A model generated the notes under the pieces. That model was not told the origin of the DNA, did not search any database, and saw nothing but the letters and a program-made list of their open reading frames with translations. Of a stretch of DNA of 41,279 bases, positions 1-7,549 are shown piece after piece. The stretch is from an uncultured Odoribacter sp. (GTDB lineage: Bacteria; Bacteroidota; Bacteroidia; Bacteroidales; Marinifilaceae). The stretch covers positions 1 through 41,279 of the forward strand of contig UQJP01000032.1 of the NCBI GenBank assembly GCA_900541415.1. The letters run 5' to 3'. How positions within the stretch are numbered: the first letter of the stretch is position 1; every line of letters starts with the position of its first letter. The translations under genes were made by a program, and so were the position numbers.

Positions 1-50
1 TCGTTGGGCTCATAACCCAAAGGTCATTCGTTCGAATCGGGTCCCCGCTA
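1..50 (+). tRNA. initiator tRNA-fMet (CAU), 5' part cut by window edge
   Basis: The window opens inside a tRNA. The visible part runs from the end of the D arm through anticodon arm, variable loop, T arm and 3' acceptor strand. It is identical over its visible 50 nt to the complete copy at 432-503. The anticodon loop CTCATAA sits on three consecutive G-C pairs (GGG/CCC), the hallmark of initiator tRNA. CCA is not encoded; the gene is followed by CTA. Confidence 0.93.
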
Positions 51-63
51 CTAAAGAAAGAAA

Positions 64-88
64 GATCAGCTAAATAGCTGATCTTTTT
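64..88 (+). terminator. intrinsic terminator of first tRNA-fMet copy
   Basis: GATCAGCT and AGCTGATC form a perfect 8-bp stem around an AAAT loop, extendable by A-T pairs at the base, and are followed by a T run. The same hairpin follows the second tRNA copy, so the duplicated unit included the terminator. Confidence 0.85.
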
Positions 89-368
89 TCTTTATCGGTA
101 ATCCGAAACAAATCTATAAATGTCTCTTTTAGTACCCACACATTCCTTTCGGGAATATTTTAAAACAACATAAACAAAGTATACCCCTAATCAAAATTTC
201 CATTCTCCCTCCCCCCTTTCAATCCCTATTCCTCTTCTATTTCTATTTTCCTCTATCGGTTCCTGCAAGAAATATTTCATCTCCACCCAAACAAACCACT
301 ATTAATCAAAACATTACACACAACACATTTATTATATCCACTTTTACCGTCAAAATAACGTCCGATTA
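89..368. other. AT-rich spacer between the two tRNA-fMet copies; no gene seen
   Basis: This stretch separates the two initiator tRNA genes. I find no convincing reading frame on either strand and no RNA gene. The only structure is a weak short hairpin near 142-158. The promoter for the second tRNA begins at 369. Confidence 0.5.
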
Positions 369-400
369 TTTGCATAGGGAAAAGAAATAGAGTATCTTTG
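369..400 (+). promoter_or_regulatory. housekeeping promoter of tRNA-fMet
   Basis: TTTG at 369-372 (-33 element) and TATCTTTG at 393-400 (-7 element, TAnnTTTG) are separated by 20 nt, which fits the Bacteroides primary sigma factor consensus very well. Transcription should start around 406, about 25 nt before the tRNA. Confidence 0.85.
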
Positions 401-431
401 CACTCGCAATACAGAAAGTATTGACGGATAT

Positions 432-503
<72 letters not shown>

Positions 504-516
504 CTAAAAGAAAAAA

Positions 517-540
517 GATCAGCTAAATAGCTGATCTTTT
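517..540 (+). terminator. intrinsic terminator of second tRNA-fMet copy
   Basis: The 8-bp stem GATCAGCT/AGCTGATC with AAAT loop is identical to the hairpin at 64-83 and is followed by TTTT. A run of A before the stem means it could also end transcription arriving on the minus strand from the AraC gene at 599-1411. Confidence 0.85.
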
Positions 541-598
541 CTTTTTTCAGCCATAACTTCCAGTCTGAAAAAACAAAACCTCACAAACCATCGAGCAG

Positions 599-1411
599 TC
601 AGACAAAACTCGGAGCATAACCGAAACGCCTCTTAAAAGCAGTTGAGAAGTGGGATCTGTTTTTGAATCCCACCCGGAAACAAGCATCGGTAGCCGAAAT
701 ACCCTCCTGAGTAAGAATTTGTTTTGCTAACTCAAGCCGATGCTCCGTTATCCACCTCTGCGGCGGAACATCGCTTATTTTAGCGAAATCGCGTTTAAAG
801 GTAGCCAGACTCCGTCCTGTATAAGAAGCAAACTCTTCAAGAGTCATATCCTCTGTGAAATTATGCTCCATAAAATCAAGAATATCGATTTTCCAGGCTT
901 CGTTAAAATCGAATAATGTAGGATAAAAACTACGGTCGATGCTTAACAGGCACTCTATGGCCTCCTGAAGCTTCAACTGTAAAACCTCCTCTGTGGGCGC
1001 CATATTGCTATCGACATATATCGTCAGAGATTGAAACAAACTTTCCATCGGTATACTTTTAGGTAGAATAGTCGCTATCCGTCCTATCGGACGCACATTC
1101 TTAGGCAAACAGCCTTTGGAAATACGGCTGTAATATTCTTTCAAAGTATCTCGCCGCAACGTGAGGTTGATACCACGATACGGTGTTTCACCGAGCGACA
1201 CTTTAGTTACATTCACCGTACAATCCCGTTTAACAAACACGTAATTACCGGCCTCTACTTCAGTTGTCGTCTCCCCCTCCTCTATGACAAGCTTGCCCGA
1301 ACGCACATATATAATAGAGTGAGTAGGCATACGATGCTCAAAATGCATGTCGTAAGGAATCAGGCAACTAAAAAGCGTGTCGGCATATTGGTTGATTATT
1401 GGCTCATTCAT
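599..1411 (-). CDS. AraC-family transcriptional regulator
   Basis: The 270-residue protein has a cupin-like N-terminal sensor half (about 1-135) and a C-terminal double helix-turn-helix (about 170-268). The second helix-turn-helix region carries the conserved FRVGFKNRSHFSTAFKRRFG segment, followed by the usual G-x-x-P end. AraC proteins bind DNA and usually activate transcription when the N-terminal half binds a ligand. The gene is last in a five-gene minus-strand operon, and its start overlaps the end of the upstream monooxygenase-like gene by 8 nt, so it is translationally coupled. Inference: it controls its own operon, sensing a substrate or product of the redox enzymes. The ligand cannot be read from the sequence. 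Confidence 0.93.
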   Translation of the reverse strand: MNEPIINQYADTLFSCLIPYDMHFEHRMPTHSIIYVRSGKLVIEEGETTTEVEAGNYVFVKRDCTVNVTKVSLGETPYRGINLTLRRDTLKEYYSRISKGCLPKNVRPIGRIATILPKSIPMESLFQSLTIYVDSNMAPTEEVLQLKLQEAIECLLSIDRSFYPTLFDFNEAWKIDILDFMEHNFTEDMTLEEFASYTGRSLATFKRDFAKISDVPPQRWITEHRLELAKQILTQEGISATDACFRVGFKNRSHFSTAFKRRFGYAPSFV

Positions 1412-1892
1412 TTTTTCTTAGGGGTATTTTACGAAACACTTCAGACATAGCTAACGGATTCATCGGTGTCATATCCACCAGGTCGAGCGATTTAACCATG
1501 TGAAGTGTTCCTTGTTTATAAGTCCGGAAATGTTCCGTACCGATATGGTGTTTATAGGCTTCCCGATTGGCGTATATCTCTAAAATACGTATTTGGCAGG
1601 AATCCCGCTGCTGTATCATCGGAAAAATGGCTATTACACCGGGCTCCTCGCGCACTGAGATTTCACCGACAGTAAGCGCAAAAGACAGGTATTCCCGCAA
1701 ATACTCAGGAAAAACCTCGATTTCGGAGATACGCACCAACATATCCTGTATGGTGTCCGCTTGTCTGTTTGCTTCTGACGTCATATTTATTCCTTTTTGT
1801 GAACTTAACCGGGCACCTATCGTAATCACGGTTAAGAAAAACAGCACCACAATGATAAAAATTTTGTTTATAAATGAAAAACGTACATTCAT
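1404..1892 (-). CDS. exported or membrane-anchored ABM (quinol monooxygenase-like) protein
   Basis: The 162-residue protein has a strongly hydrophobic N-terminal segment (about 8-28), a signal peptide or membrane anchor. A domain of about 95 residues (roughly 65-160) resembles the antibiotic biosynthesis monooxygenase/YgiN fold: a ferredoxin-like dimeric fold with the pattern I-x-E-x-Y-A-N-R-E-A-Y-x-x-H and then H-F-R-T-Y. YgiN-type members oxidise quinols or other small aromatics without a cofactor. Placement outside the cytoplasm is unusual for the family. The start lies 12 nt after the amidohydrolase stop, and the end overlaps the AraC start. Substrate unknown; it may instead be a small-molecule binding or degrading protein. 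Confidence 0.8.
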   Translation of the reverse strand: MNVRFSFINKIFIIVVLFFLTVITIGARLSSQKGINMTSEANRQADTIQDMLVRISEIEVFPEYLREYLSFALTVGEISVREEPGVIAIFPMIQQRDSCQIRILEIYANREAYKHHIGTEHFRTYKQGTLHMVKSLDLVDMTPMNPLAMSEVFRKIPLRKNE

Positions 1893-1904
1893 ATTATAAC
1901 TTAT

Positions 1905-2912
1905 TTATTTAAACAATTCTGCTGCATTGTTCATCAACAGGCTGTCTGCCATTGACGAACATTGGAGATTATCCATCAAAACCTTGTGTAAAGCTGCCAA
2001 TGCTTTTTTTACACCTTCAGCCTTTACGTAAGGAAAATCCGAGCCGTAGAGTAAATGTTCGGGAGTGGTGATGGTAAGCAGGGAACGCAACACCTCCGGC
2101 GAAATATTTCCGGCCAAATCATAATAGAAGCTTTTGAGATTGGCCTCCCAGTCTATGGTTCCCATCATTCCGGCTTGCTGCATAATGGGATGAACACCCC
2201 TCATTCGTGGAATAGCCAAAGGCAAAAACGAGCCTCCATGCGGTATGACAAACTTCACATGAGGATAGCGTGCCGGCACATTACGTACAATCAGGTTTAT
2301 GACAGTACGGGTTGTTTCTGCCGGATATTCATAGATAGCCAGCGGTGAAACAGTTACGATAGCGTCATTCACAGGCACAGGCTTATGGGGATGAATGATA
2401 ACCACGGCATGTCGTTCATTCAGAATCTCCATTAACGGATCGAGTACAGCATCACCTAAATATTGTCCTCTGCTATTGGTGGCCAATTTAATACCGTCGG
2501 CCCGAAGCGTATCGAGTACATATATAGCCTCACGTATAGCGGCATCCACATCAGGCAAAGGCAGGGAGGCACAAAATTTAAACCGCTCAGGAGCTTTCGC
2601 TTTAATTCCGGCCGTATCTTCGTTGTATCTGCGAATGATCTTTTGACATTCAATCGTACTACCATAATAGGGTTGCGGAGCAGGCATCGTCAGCACAGAC
2701 CAAACGATACCTGCTTCGTCCATCAAACGCAGATGCTCGTCCACATTCCACGACGGCAACGGAAACCCTTCTTCCAGCAAAGCATCATGCCGATCCAAAA
2801 ACTCCAGGTATGAAGGTAAAATATTGTGGCTATGTACATCCACAACAGGCTGAGACCACACAGCAACAGTCCTCCAGACCATAATCGAAATAAGTAATAA
2901 TAACTTTTTCAT
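1905..2912 (-). CDS. exported metal-dependent amidohydrolase (amidohydrolase 2 / ACMSD-like)
   Basis: The 335-residue protein has a signal peptide (about 1-21, ending W-S-Q). It is followed at once by VDVHSHN, whose H-x-H binds metal at the start of a TIM-barrel amidohydrolase. Further ligands of the family are visible: H in VVIIHPHKP (about residue 175), H in IPHGGSFLP (about 225) and D in LLYGSDFPY (about 293). This is the amidohydrolase-related family that includes 2-amino-3-carboxymuconate-semialdehyde decarboxylase and related (de)carboxylases of aromatic acids. The ATG overlaps the flavin reductase stop by 4 nt (ATGA), so the two are coupled. A cyclic or aromatic acid substrate in the periplasm is inferred. 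Confidence 0.88.
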   Translation of the reverse strand: MKKLLLLISIMVWRTVAVWSQPVVDVHSHNILPSYLEFLDRHDALLEEGFPLPSWNVDEHLRLMDEAGIVWSVLTMPAPQPYYGSTIECQKIIRRYNEDTAGIKAKAPERFKFCASLPLPDVDAAIREAIYVLDTLRADGIKLATNSRGQYLGDAVLDPLMEILNERHAVVIIHPHKPVPVNDAIVTVSPLAIYEYPAETTRTVINLIVRNVPARYPHVKFVIPHGGSFLPLAIPRMRGVHPIMQQAGMMGTIDWEANLKSFYYDLAGNISPEVLRSLLTITTPEHLLYGSDFPYVKAEGVKKALAALHKVLMDNLQCSSMADSLLMNNAAELFK

Positions 2913-3472
2913 ACCAATGAATCCCTATATTTCTTCCCCGCATCTGTACAATGTCCCACGACATCTCCGGAGCGTAAATACTGATAAGTGGGAAACTCGA
3001 AAAGGATCGGATGCAACCGGGTATAGTCGAGTTTACCTTCTGCATTCATCACTTCGTCAGCGGCATAGGTCGCACCGATACTACAAATAAAGTTATCAAA
3101 GCCATTACACTCATAAACATCCTCGACGATACACTCCATACTCAACGGCGAATCGTCTATCATCGGAGCACCGTTTTCTCCCATCGTGTAAGTAAATATC
3201 TGGCTTTTATCCGTTTGTTTACCGGACACAATGCCGCAATAATCGGCTTTATCCAAAAAATTCTCGGTCACGATATTAACCGACAATCTACGATCTTTCT
3301 GGACACCGACATTAATATAGTGAGACTTATGGAGGCTGATTAATAGCCTGTCATGAGCCACGATACCTATATGAGCAACCAATGTCCATGTTACTTTTTC
3401 ATTTACAAGAGCTCCCACCACAACCGCAGGTGTCGGATAGAGAGCCAACTTGTTACCTATATTCCTTTTCAT
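2909..3472 (-). CDS. flavin reductase-like FMN-binding protein
   Basis: About 187 residues spanning a single flavin reductase-like/flavoredoxin domain. The opening NKLALYPTPAVVVGA, the central VTWTLVAHIGI and the SVNIVTENFLDKADYCGIVSG segment are typical of this split-barrel FMN family, which shuttles electrons between NAD(P)H or other donors and small acceptors. The start is placed at 3472 because the family normally begins a few residues before the NKLALYP block; an upstream ATG at 3496 would add eight residues. It lies between the aldo/keto reductase and the amidohydrolase in the same operon and should act in the cytoplasm. Confidence 0.88.
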   Translation of the reverse strand: MKRNIGNKLALYPTPAVVVGALVNEKVTWTLVAHIGIVAHDRLLISLHKSHYINVGVQKDRRLSVNIVTENFLDKADYCGIVSGKQTDKSQIFTYTMGENGAPMIDDSPLSMECIVEDVYECNGFDNFICSIGATYAADEVMNAEGKLDYTRLHPILFEFPTYQYLRSGDVVGHCTDAGKKYRDSLV

Positions 3473-3518
3473 CTTATCTACCGTATCAACAAACATCTAC
3501 ACATTTTATCTATGAACA

Positions 3519-4472
3519 TCAACACATGGTATTTTCCCATGAACCGCGCGTATTTGCCTGGGTTTGCGCTGCCGCTTTTTCCAATCGGCCAACCTCTTCA
3601 GAGCTAAGCCTGATGTCGGCAGCTTTTACCGCTTCATCCACCTGATAGGGATTAGTGACACCGACTATCGGTAACGTATGTTTGGAAATAGCCCATGCGA
3701 TAGCAATTTGCGAAACAGAAACGTGATGATGTTCGGCGATCTCACGCATAACTCCCACTAAAACCCCGATCTGTGGCAACTGTTTGTTGTATGTCTCACC
3801 GCGCATACTACCCACCGGCAACGGATTTTGCATATCGTATTTACCGGAAAGCGCACCTTGTTCCAATACCATATAAGCAAAAAATATCATGTCATGTTCC
3901 CGGCAGTAATCGATAATGCCTGCATCTTCGGAAGAACGATAAAGTAAACTGTAATGATTCTGCACGGCTGAAACATGAAATCCCTCAGCAGAAAGGATTT
4001 CTTCGGCACGCTTCAGTTCTGCCAGATTGTGATTGGAAACTCCCGCTTTTTTCACTTTCCCGCTTTTTAGCAAAGGAATAAGTCCGGGAGTCCAGCGTTC
4101 TACGTCCGCCGGATTATGAATCCAATAAATATCAACATAATCGGTACCCAAACGTTTTAGGCTGGCATAAAACATTTCCTCCACGGCATTGCCAGAGCCG
4201 GATGCTATCTGCGGAGTGAACTTTGTAGAAATAAGAACTTCTTCACGAGGATACTGCCTTACAAACTCACCCAAAATATTTTCCGATGCTCCCATTCCAT
4301 ATACTGTTGCAGTATCCCACAGATTCAAACCGCCTTTCATTGCAGCGTCAAACACCGGCTTTAAATTTTCACTTGTGAGATTGTTTCCAAAAACCTGGTC
4401 TCCCCCGACCGTCCCTGAGCCCCATGCCCATGTGCCCAAAGCAATAGTTGGTTGATTTTTCATACTCGTCAT
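3519..4472 (-). CDS. aldo/keto reductase
   Basis: About 317 residues forming one (beta/alpha)8 aldo/keto reductase domain. The catalytic tetrad is visible: D in NLWDTATVYG, Y in that same block, K in ISTKF and H in YWIHNP. The C-terminal VGVTNPYQVDEA loop is where NADP(H) usually binds. It reduces carbonyl compounds with NAD(P)H in the cytoplasm. The longest frame opens with TTG at 4481; the first ATG is 4472 and another is 4463. The gene is first in the operon, behind a -7 element at 4503-4510. An enzyme of the same superfamily but with a Tat signal begins at 41050, also next to AraC genes. Confidence 0.93.
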   Translation of the reverse strand: MTSMKNQPTIALGTWAWGSGTVGGDQVFGNNLTSENLKPVFDAAMKGGLNLWDTATVYGMGASENILGEFVRQYPREEVLISTKFTPQIASGSGNAVEEMFYASLKRLGTDYVDIYWIHNPADVERWTPGLIPLLKSGKVKKAGVSNHNLAELKRAEEILSAEGFHVSAVQNHYSLLYRSSEDAGIIDYCREHDMIFFAYMVLEQGALSGKYDMQNPLPVGSMRGETYNKQLPQIGVLVGVMREIAEHHHVSVSQIAIAWAISKHTLPIVGVTNPYQVDEAVKAADIRLSSEEVGRLEKAAAQTQANTRGSWENTMC

Positions 4473-4502
4473 TGTTTTCAATATTACTTCATTTTAACAA
4501 AA

Positions 4503-4510
4503 CAAAAATA
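4503..4510 (-). promoter_or_regulatory. -7 promoter element of the aldo/keto reductase operon
   Basis: The minus strand reads TATTTTTG, matching TAnnTTTG, about 30 nt before the ATG at 4472. No well-placed -33 TTTG is present, which suits an activator-dependent promoter. A short inverted repeat, TAACA-6-TGTTA (4520-4535), lies just upstream and could be part of a regulator site. Confidence 0.6.
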
Positions 4511-4931
4511 GGGCATTTCTAACAAATGAATGTTATTTTACGGCTCATTTCGCGTTACCTATCAGCTCAATATTGATTTTGCTATACAATAACTACAATA
4601 ATCCCTCCACTCCAATAACTTGAAATAAAAACAGAAACGAAAAAAGTATAGAATTCGAAGCCTAAGACGATTATAGGCACGATTGTTCCATACAGCCCCC
4701 AAATCAAGCAATTTTCTATAATACCCTCATAATAGGATAGGAAATTTTATTCAGAATCAGGAAAGAACAACAGCACATCGAAGAAAAGTTGTATATACTG
4801 GGAAAGAACAATCCGAAACGGTCGCTTCGCTATACAAGAAATTTAAAGATTCGCCCCCTTACTATTCTCCAAACCTCACTTCCCTGCTAACATTCGCATT
4901 CAAGCAATCCATTCAATCCGGAAAAGTCTAA
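4511..4931. other. intergenic stretch, no gene seen
   Basis: About 420 nt between the redox operon promoter and the terminator of the ribosomal protein operon. I looked for short frames on both strands and found none with a recognisable product. A 5-bp hairpin near 4662-4680 (GCCTA/TAGGC) is too short to interpret. Confidence 0.45.
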
Positions 4932-4961
4932 AATAAAAAAAGCCCCTCATAAAGAGGGGCT
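4932..4961 (-). terminator. intrinsic terminator of the rpmB-rpmG operon
   Basis: On the minus strand an 8-bp stem AGCCCCTC/GAGGGGCT with a 5-nt loop is followed by TTTTTT. It lies 21 nt past the stop of the last small ribosomal gene. Confidence 0.9.
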
Positions 4962-4982
4962 TTTATATAAGATCAGTTATAA

Positions 4983-5135
4983 TTATTTCTTAAAGAAACT
5001 TTTAACCTCATCAGTGGTAACTATTTGTTCTTTAAACGTATAGGCACCAGTTTTCGGAGACTTTACCATTTTGATCACTTTCGCAAATCCACGACCGTCT
5101 CCGGTTTTCAATGTTGCAACGGTTTTCTTTGCCAT
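4983..5135 (-). CDS. DUF4295 small ribosome-associated protein (probable bL38)
   Basis: A 50-residue basic protein beginning MAKKTVATL and carrying the conserved VIKMVKSPKTGAYTFKE block. It is DUF4295, a Bacteroidota-specific family always found just behind rpmG. From memory, this family was recognised as ribosomal protein bL38 in the Flavobacterium johnsoniae ribosome structure; I cannot check that here. It starts 7 nt after the rpmG stop and ends before a terminator, so it is the third gene of the operon. Confidence 0.9.
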   Translation of the reverse strand: MAKKTVATLKTGDGRGFAKVIKMVKSPKTGAYTFKEQIVTTDEVKSFFKK

Positions 5136-5142
5136 AGCTCAA

Positions 5143-5331
5143 TTATTTTATTTCTTTGTGTAAGGTTACTCTTTTCAAATACGGATTGTACTTTTTCAGT
5201 TCCAATCTTTCGGGAGTATTCTTTCTATTTTTAGTAGTAATATACCGAGACATTCCCGGCACACCTGATTCTTTTTGTTCAGTACATTCAAGAATCACCT
5301 GCACTCTGTTTCCTTTGCTTTTCTTTGCCAT
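5143..5331 (-). CDS. rpmG: 50S ribosomal protein L33
   Basis: 62 residues with the bL33 pattern: VQVILECTE near the N-terminus, then Y-I-T-T-K-N-R-K-N-T-P and RLELKKYNPYLKR. bL33 sits near the exit site of the large subunit. The first zinc cysteine (C16) remains, but the other three of the four-cysteine type are missing, so this is a zinc-independent form. It lies 11 nt after rpmB. Confidence 0.97.
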   Translation of the reverse strand: MAKKSKGNRVQVILECTEQKESGVPGMSRYITTKNRKNTPERLELKKYNPYLKRVTLHKEIK

Positions 5332-5342
5332 CGTCAGTGATT

Positions 5343-5585
5343 TTAGATAGTTTTAATTAATCCTGCAGCAGTTGCATCTTTCAAACATGCACTTAAACCT
5401 CTTTTATTAATCAGGCGAAGACCAGCAGCAGATACGTTCAGGCGAATCCATCTGTCTTCCTCTGGCCAATAAAAATTTCTCTTAAACAGGTTAATAGAAA
5501 ATGTTCTCTTCACTCTTCTTTTAGAGTGAGATACATTATTACCACCCATTGCTTTTTTTCCGGTTATTTGACAAACTCTTGACAT
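5343..5585 (-). CDS. rpmB: 50S ribosomal protein L28
   Basis: 80 residues starting MSRVCQITGKKAMGGNNVSHSKR (read in two parts: the C-Q-I-T-G-K-K opening and the N-N-V-S-H-S block), diagnostic of bL28. The C-terminal half contains I-R-L-N-V-S-A-A-G-L-R-L-I-N-K-R-G-L. It is first in the three-gene operon rpmB-rpmG-DUF4295. Confidence 0.97.
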   Translation of the reverse strand: MSRVCQITGKKAMGGNNVSHSKRRVKRTFSINLFKRNFYWPEEDRWIRLNVSAAGLRLINKRGLSACLKDATAAGLIKTI

Positions 5586-5651
5586 CTCTCAGTAATTTTT
5601 ATAAACGCTTTCCAAACAGGATGCAAAGAACGTATTTTTTATTCATATAAC

Positions 5652-5659
5652 CAAATATA
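5652..5659 (-). promoter_or_regulatory. -7 promoter element of the rpmB operon
   Basis: The minus strand reads TATATTTG, a TAnnTTTG match 67 nt before the rpmB start. A TTTG lies 15 nt further upstream (5675-5678), shorter than the ideal spacing. It shares the intergenic region with the divergent DUF6377 promoter. Confidence 0.5.
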
Positions 5660-5757
5660 CTGAGAAAAAAATAACAAAAAATATTATTATTACAGACTAA
5701 CCCGGTAATTATAATATGAAAAAATAACTTATTCATTCTATATGGCTTTACTATGCT

Positions 5758-5765
5758 TATATTTG
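5758..5765 (+). promoter_or_regulatory. -7 promoter element of the DUF6377 regulator gene
   Basis: TATATTTG matches TAnnTTTG. It overlaps the first codons of the longest frame, whose ATG is at 5753, so the real start must be downstream. The next in-frame ATG at 5771 opens a good signal peptide but leaves almost no leader. No clear -33 element is seen. Confidence 0.55.
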
Positions 5766-5770
5766 CACTC

Positions 5771-7363
5771 ATGATAATAAGACTACTTTTATCTCTGAGT
5801 TTGGCTCTGACGGCAGTCCACAGCATGTCAGCCACCGCCGATACGTTGGCTGTCGGAGATTGGCGTGTATTCCTGGACGAGGCTATCGGGAAACATCAGG
5901 AATATATAGCGATACGGGAAGCACGCATCGAAGCCCTGAAACGGCAATCCAGGCAAACCGACCCAGAAACCTCTGATTTTTTCCAATTGAACGAAAAATT
6001 ATACCGGGAATATAAAGCATATACCTGTGATTCGGCTCTCCGCTACCTAAGCCTAAACCTGCATTGGGCAGAACGTCATCACCAACAAGAGGCCGGGGAC
6101 GAAATCCGGATTCGCCGGGCACGTCTGATGGCTGCAACAGGTATGTACACAGAAGCTGCCGAAGATTTGGGCTCGATAGACCGCATAAAGCTTTCCCCGC
6201 GTTTATGGGCGGATTATTACGAGTGTTATCGGTATTTATACAGTGAATTAGGCATGTATACACAAGATCCCCTTTACCAGAAACGCTACTATACATTGGC
6301 AGCCTCCTATAAAGATTCGTTGATACAAGTGCTTACACCGGATTCTCCCCTTTATCCGGAACGCAAAGAAATGGAAAAAGCCGCTTCCGGTAAGTTAGCG
6401 GAGGCTTTACAAATAAACGACACCCGCCTGGCGGCCATCTCCCCCAACACTCCCGAATATGCCCTGGCAACCTACCACCGCTCCCTGCTCTACCGCCGGC
6501 TGGGAGATCGGGAAAAAGAAAAATATTACCTAGCTCTGTCGGCCACGACAGACATTCGGCTGGCAATCACCGACCACGCTTCCCTCTGGACTCTGGCAAA
6601 GCTATTGTATGAAGAGGGCGACATTGAACGCGCCTATCGCTATATCCGTTTTTCGTGGAACGCGACAAACCTATACAATGCCCGTAGCCGTAGTTTACAA
6701 ACGGCCGGAATATTATCACTTATCGACCTGACCTATCAGGCCATGCAGGAAAAACAATATGATCGGCTTCGCTTTTATCTTTGGACAATCAGTATTCTTT
6801 CCCTATCACTGATATTAGCCATCGCCTGGATTTACCACCAGATGAAACGTCTTGCCGTGGCACGAAACAATCTGGAACACACGAATGCACAACTGCAAAT
6901 GTCCAATCATATCAAAGAGGAGTATATCGGTCGTTTCCTTAAACTTTGTTCCACCTATATCGATCGTTTGGAGGCCTATCGCCGCATGGTAAATAAAAAA
7001 ATATCCAACGGACAGACGGAAGAATTACTGAAAATGGTACGTTCCAGCAATGCCCTGGACACAGATCTGAAAGAACTGTATAAAAATTTTGACAAGGCTT
7101 TCCTTCATCTTTTTCCTGATTTTGTAAAGAACTTCAACCAACTGTTGCAGCCGGAAATGCGCATCGAACTTCGTAAAGGGGAATTGCTGAACACCGAACT
7201 ACGTATTTTTGCTTTGATACGCCTCGGCATTGACGACAGTTCACAAATTGCAGAGTTCCTCCGGTATTCGGTAAATACCATTTACAATTATCGCGCTAAA
7301 GTGAAAAATAAAGCCTGCATTTCGCGCGACGATTTCGAAGCACGTGTCATGGAGATACGTTAA
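5771..7363 (+). CDS. DUF6377 membrane-bound transcriptional regulator
   Basis: 530 residues from ATG 5771. The parts are a signal peptide (about 1-20), a large helical TPR-like periplasmic region (about 30-330), a transmembrane helix (about 336-357), a short coiled region, and a cytoplasmic C-terminal DNA-binding part. The last includes FALIRLGIDDSSQIAEFL and the Y-S-V-N-T-I-Y-N-Y-R-A-K-V segment (about 477-515), a LuxR-like helix-turn-helix. DUF6377 proteins are one-piece membrane sensors, often next to Bacteroidota polysaccharide genes. The gene lies 186 nt upstream of GH30 and GH3 genes in the same direction. Inference: it senses a glucan fragment in the periplasm and turns on the two hydrolases. 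The frame could be read from 5753, but the promoter there argues against it. Confidence 0.85.
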   Translation: MIIRLLLSLSLALTAVHSMSATADTLAVGDWRVFLDEAIGKHQEYIAIREARIEALKRQSRQTDPETSDFFQLNEKLYREYKAYTCDSALRYLSLNLHWAERHHQQEAGDEIRIRRARLMAATGMYTEAAEDLGSIDRIKLSPRLWADYYECYRYLYSELGMYTQDPLYQKRYYTLAASYKDSLIQVLTPDSPLYPERKEMEKAASGKLAEALQINDTRLAAISPNTPEYALATYHRSLLYRRLGDREKEKYYLALSATTDIRLAITDHASLWTLAKLLYEEGDIERAYRYIRFSWNATNLYNARSRSLQTAGILSLIDLTYQAMQEKQYDRLRFYLWTISILSLSLILAIAWIYHQMKRLAVARNNLEHTNAQLQMSNHIKEEYIGRFLKLCSTYIDRLEAYRRMVNKKISNGQTEELLKMVRSSNALDTDLKELYKNFDKAFLHLFPDFVKNFNQLLQPEMRIELRKGELLNTELRIFALIRLGIDDSSQIAEFLRYSVNTIYNYRAKVKNKACISRDDFEARVMEIR

Positions 7364-7509
7364 AACGAATCAAAAACCTGTTTATATTCCACTTTTTTAC
7401 ATTTATCTGAAAACACTATATCACTGTTTATCAGGATACTATTTTTATAAACCACTTTATTTGATCCACCAATTTCCCATACGGGGGTACACTGTAAGCT
7501 GATCTTTTC

Positions 7510-7517
7510 TAATTTTG
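7510..7517 (+). promoter_or_regulatory. -7 promoter element of the GH30-GH3 operon
   Basis: TAATTTTG matches TAnnTTTG and is followed by ATG 33 nt on. No -33 TTTG at proper spacing is present, which fits an activated promoter. The preceding 7364-7509 has no gene and would be the natural place for a DUF6377 binding site. Confidence 0.6.
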
Positions 7518-7549
7518 AAAAAGTTTAAGCAATCGTTAAAATTTTCCGT

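Noticed and set aside
4541..4920. A hidden small gene in the longest AT-rich gap
   Set aside because: Short frames exist, but none has a plausible start with a promoter, a signal peptide or a known motif.
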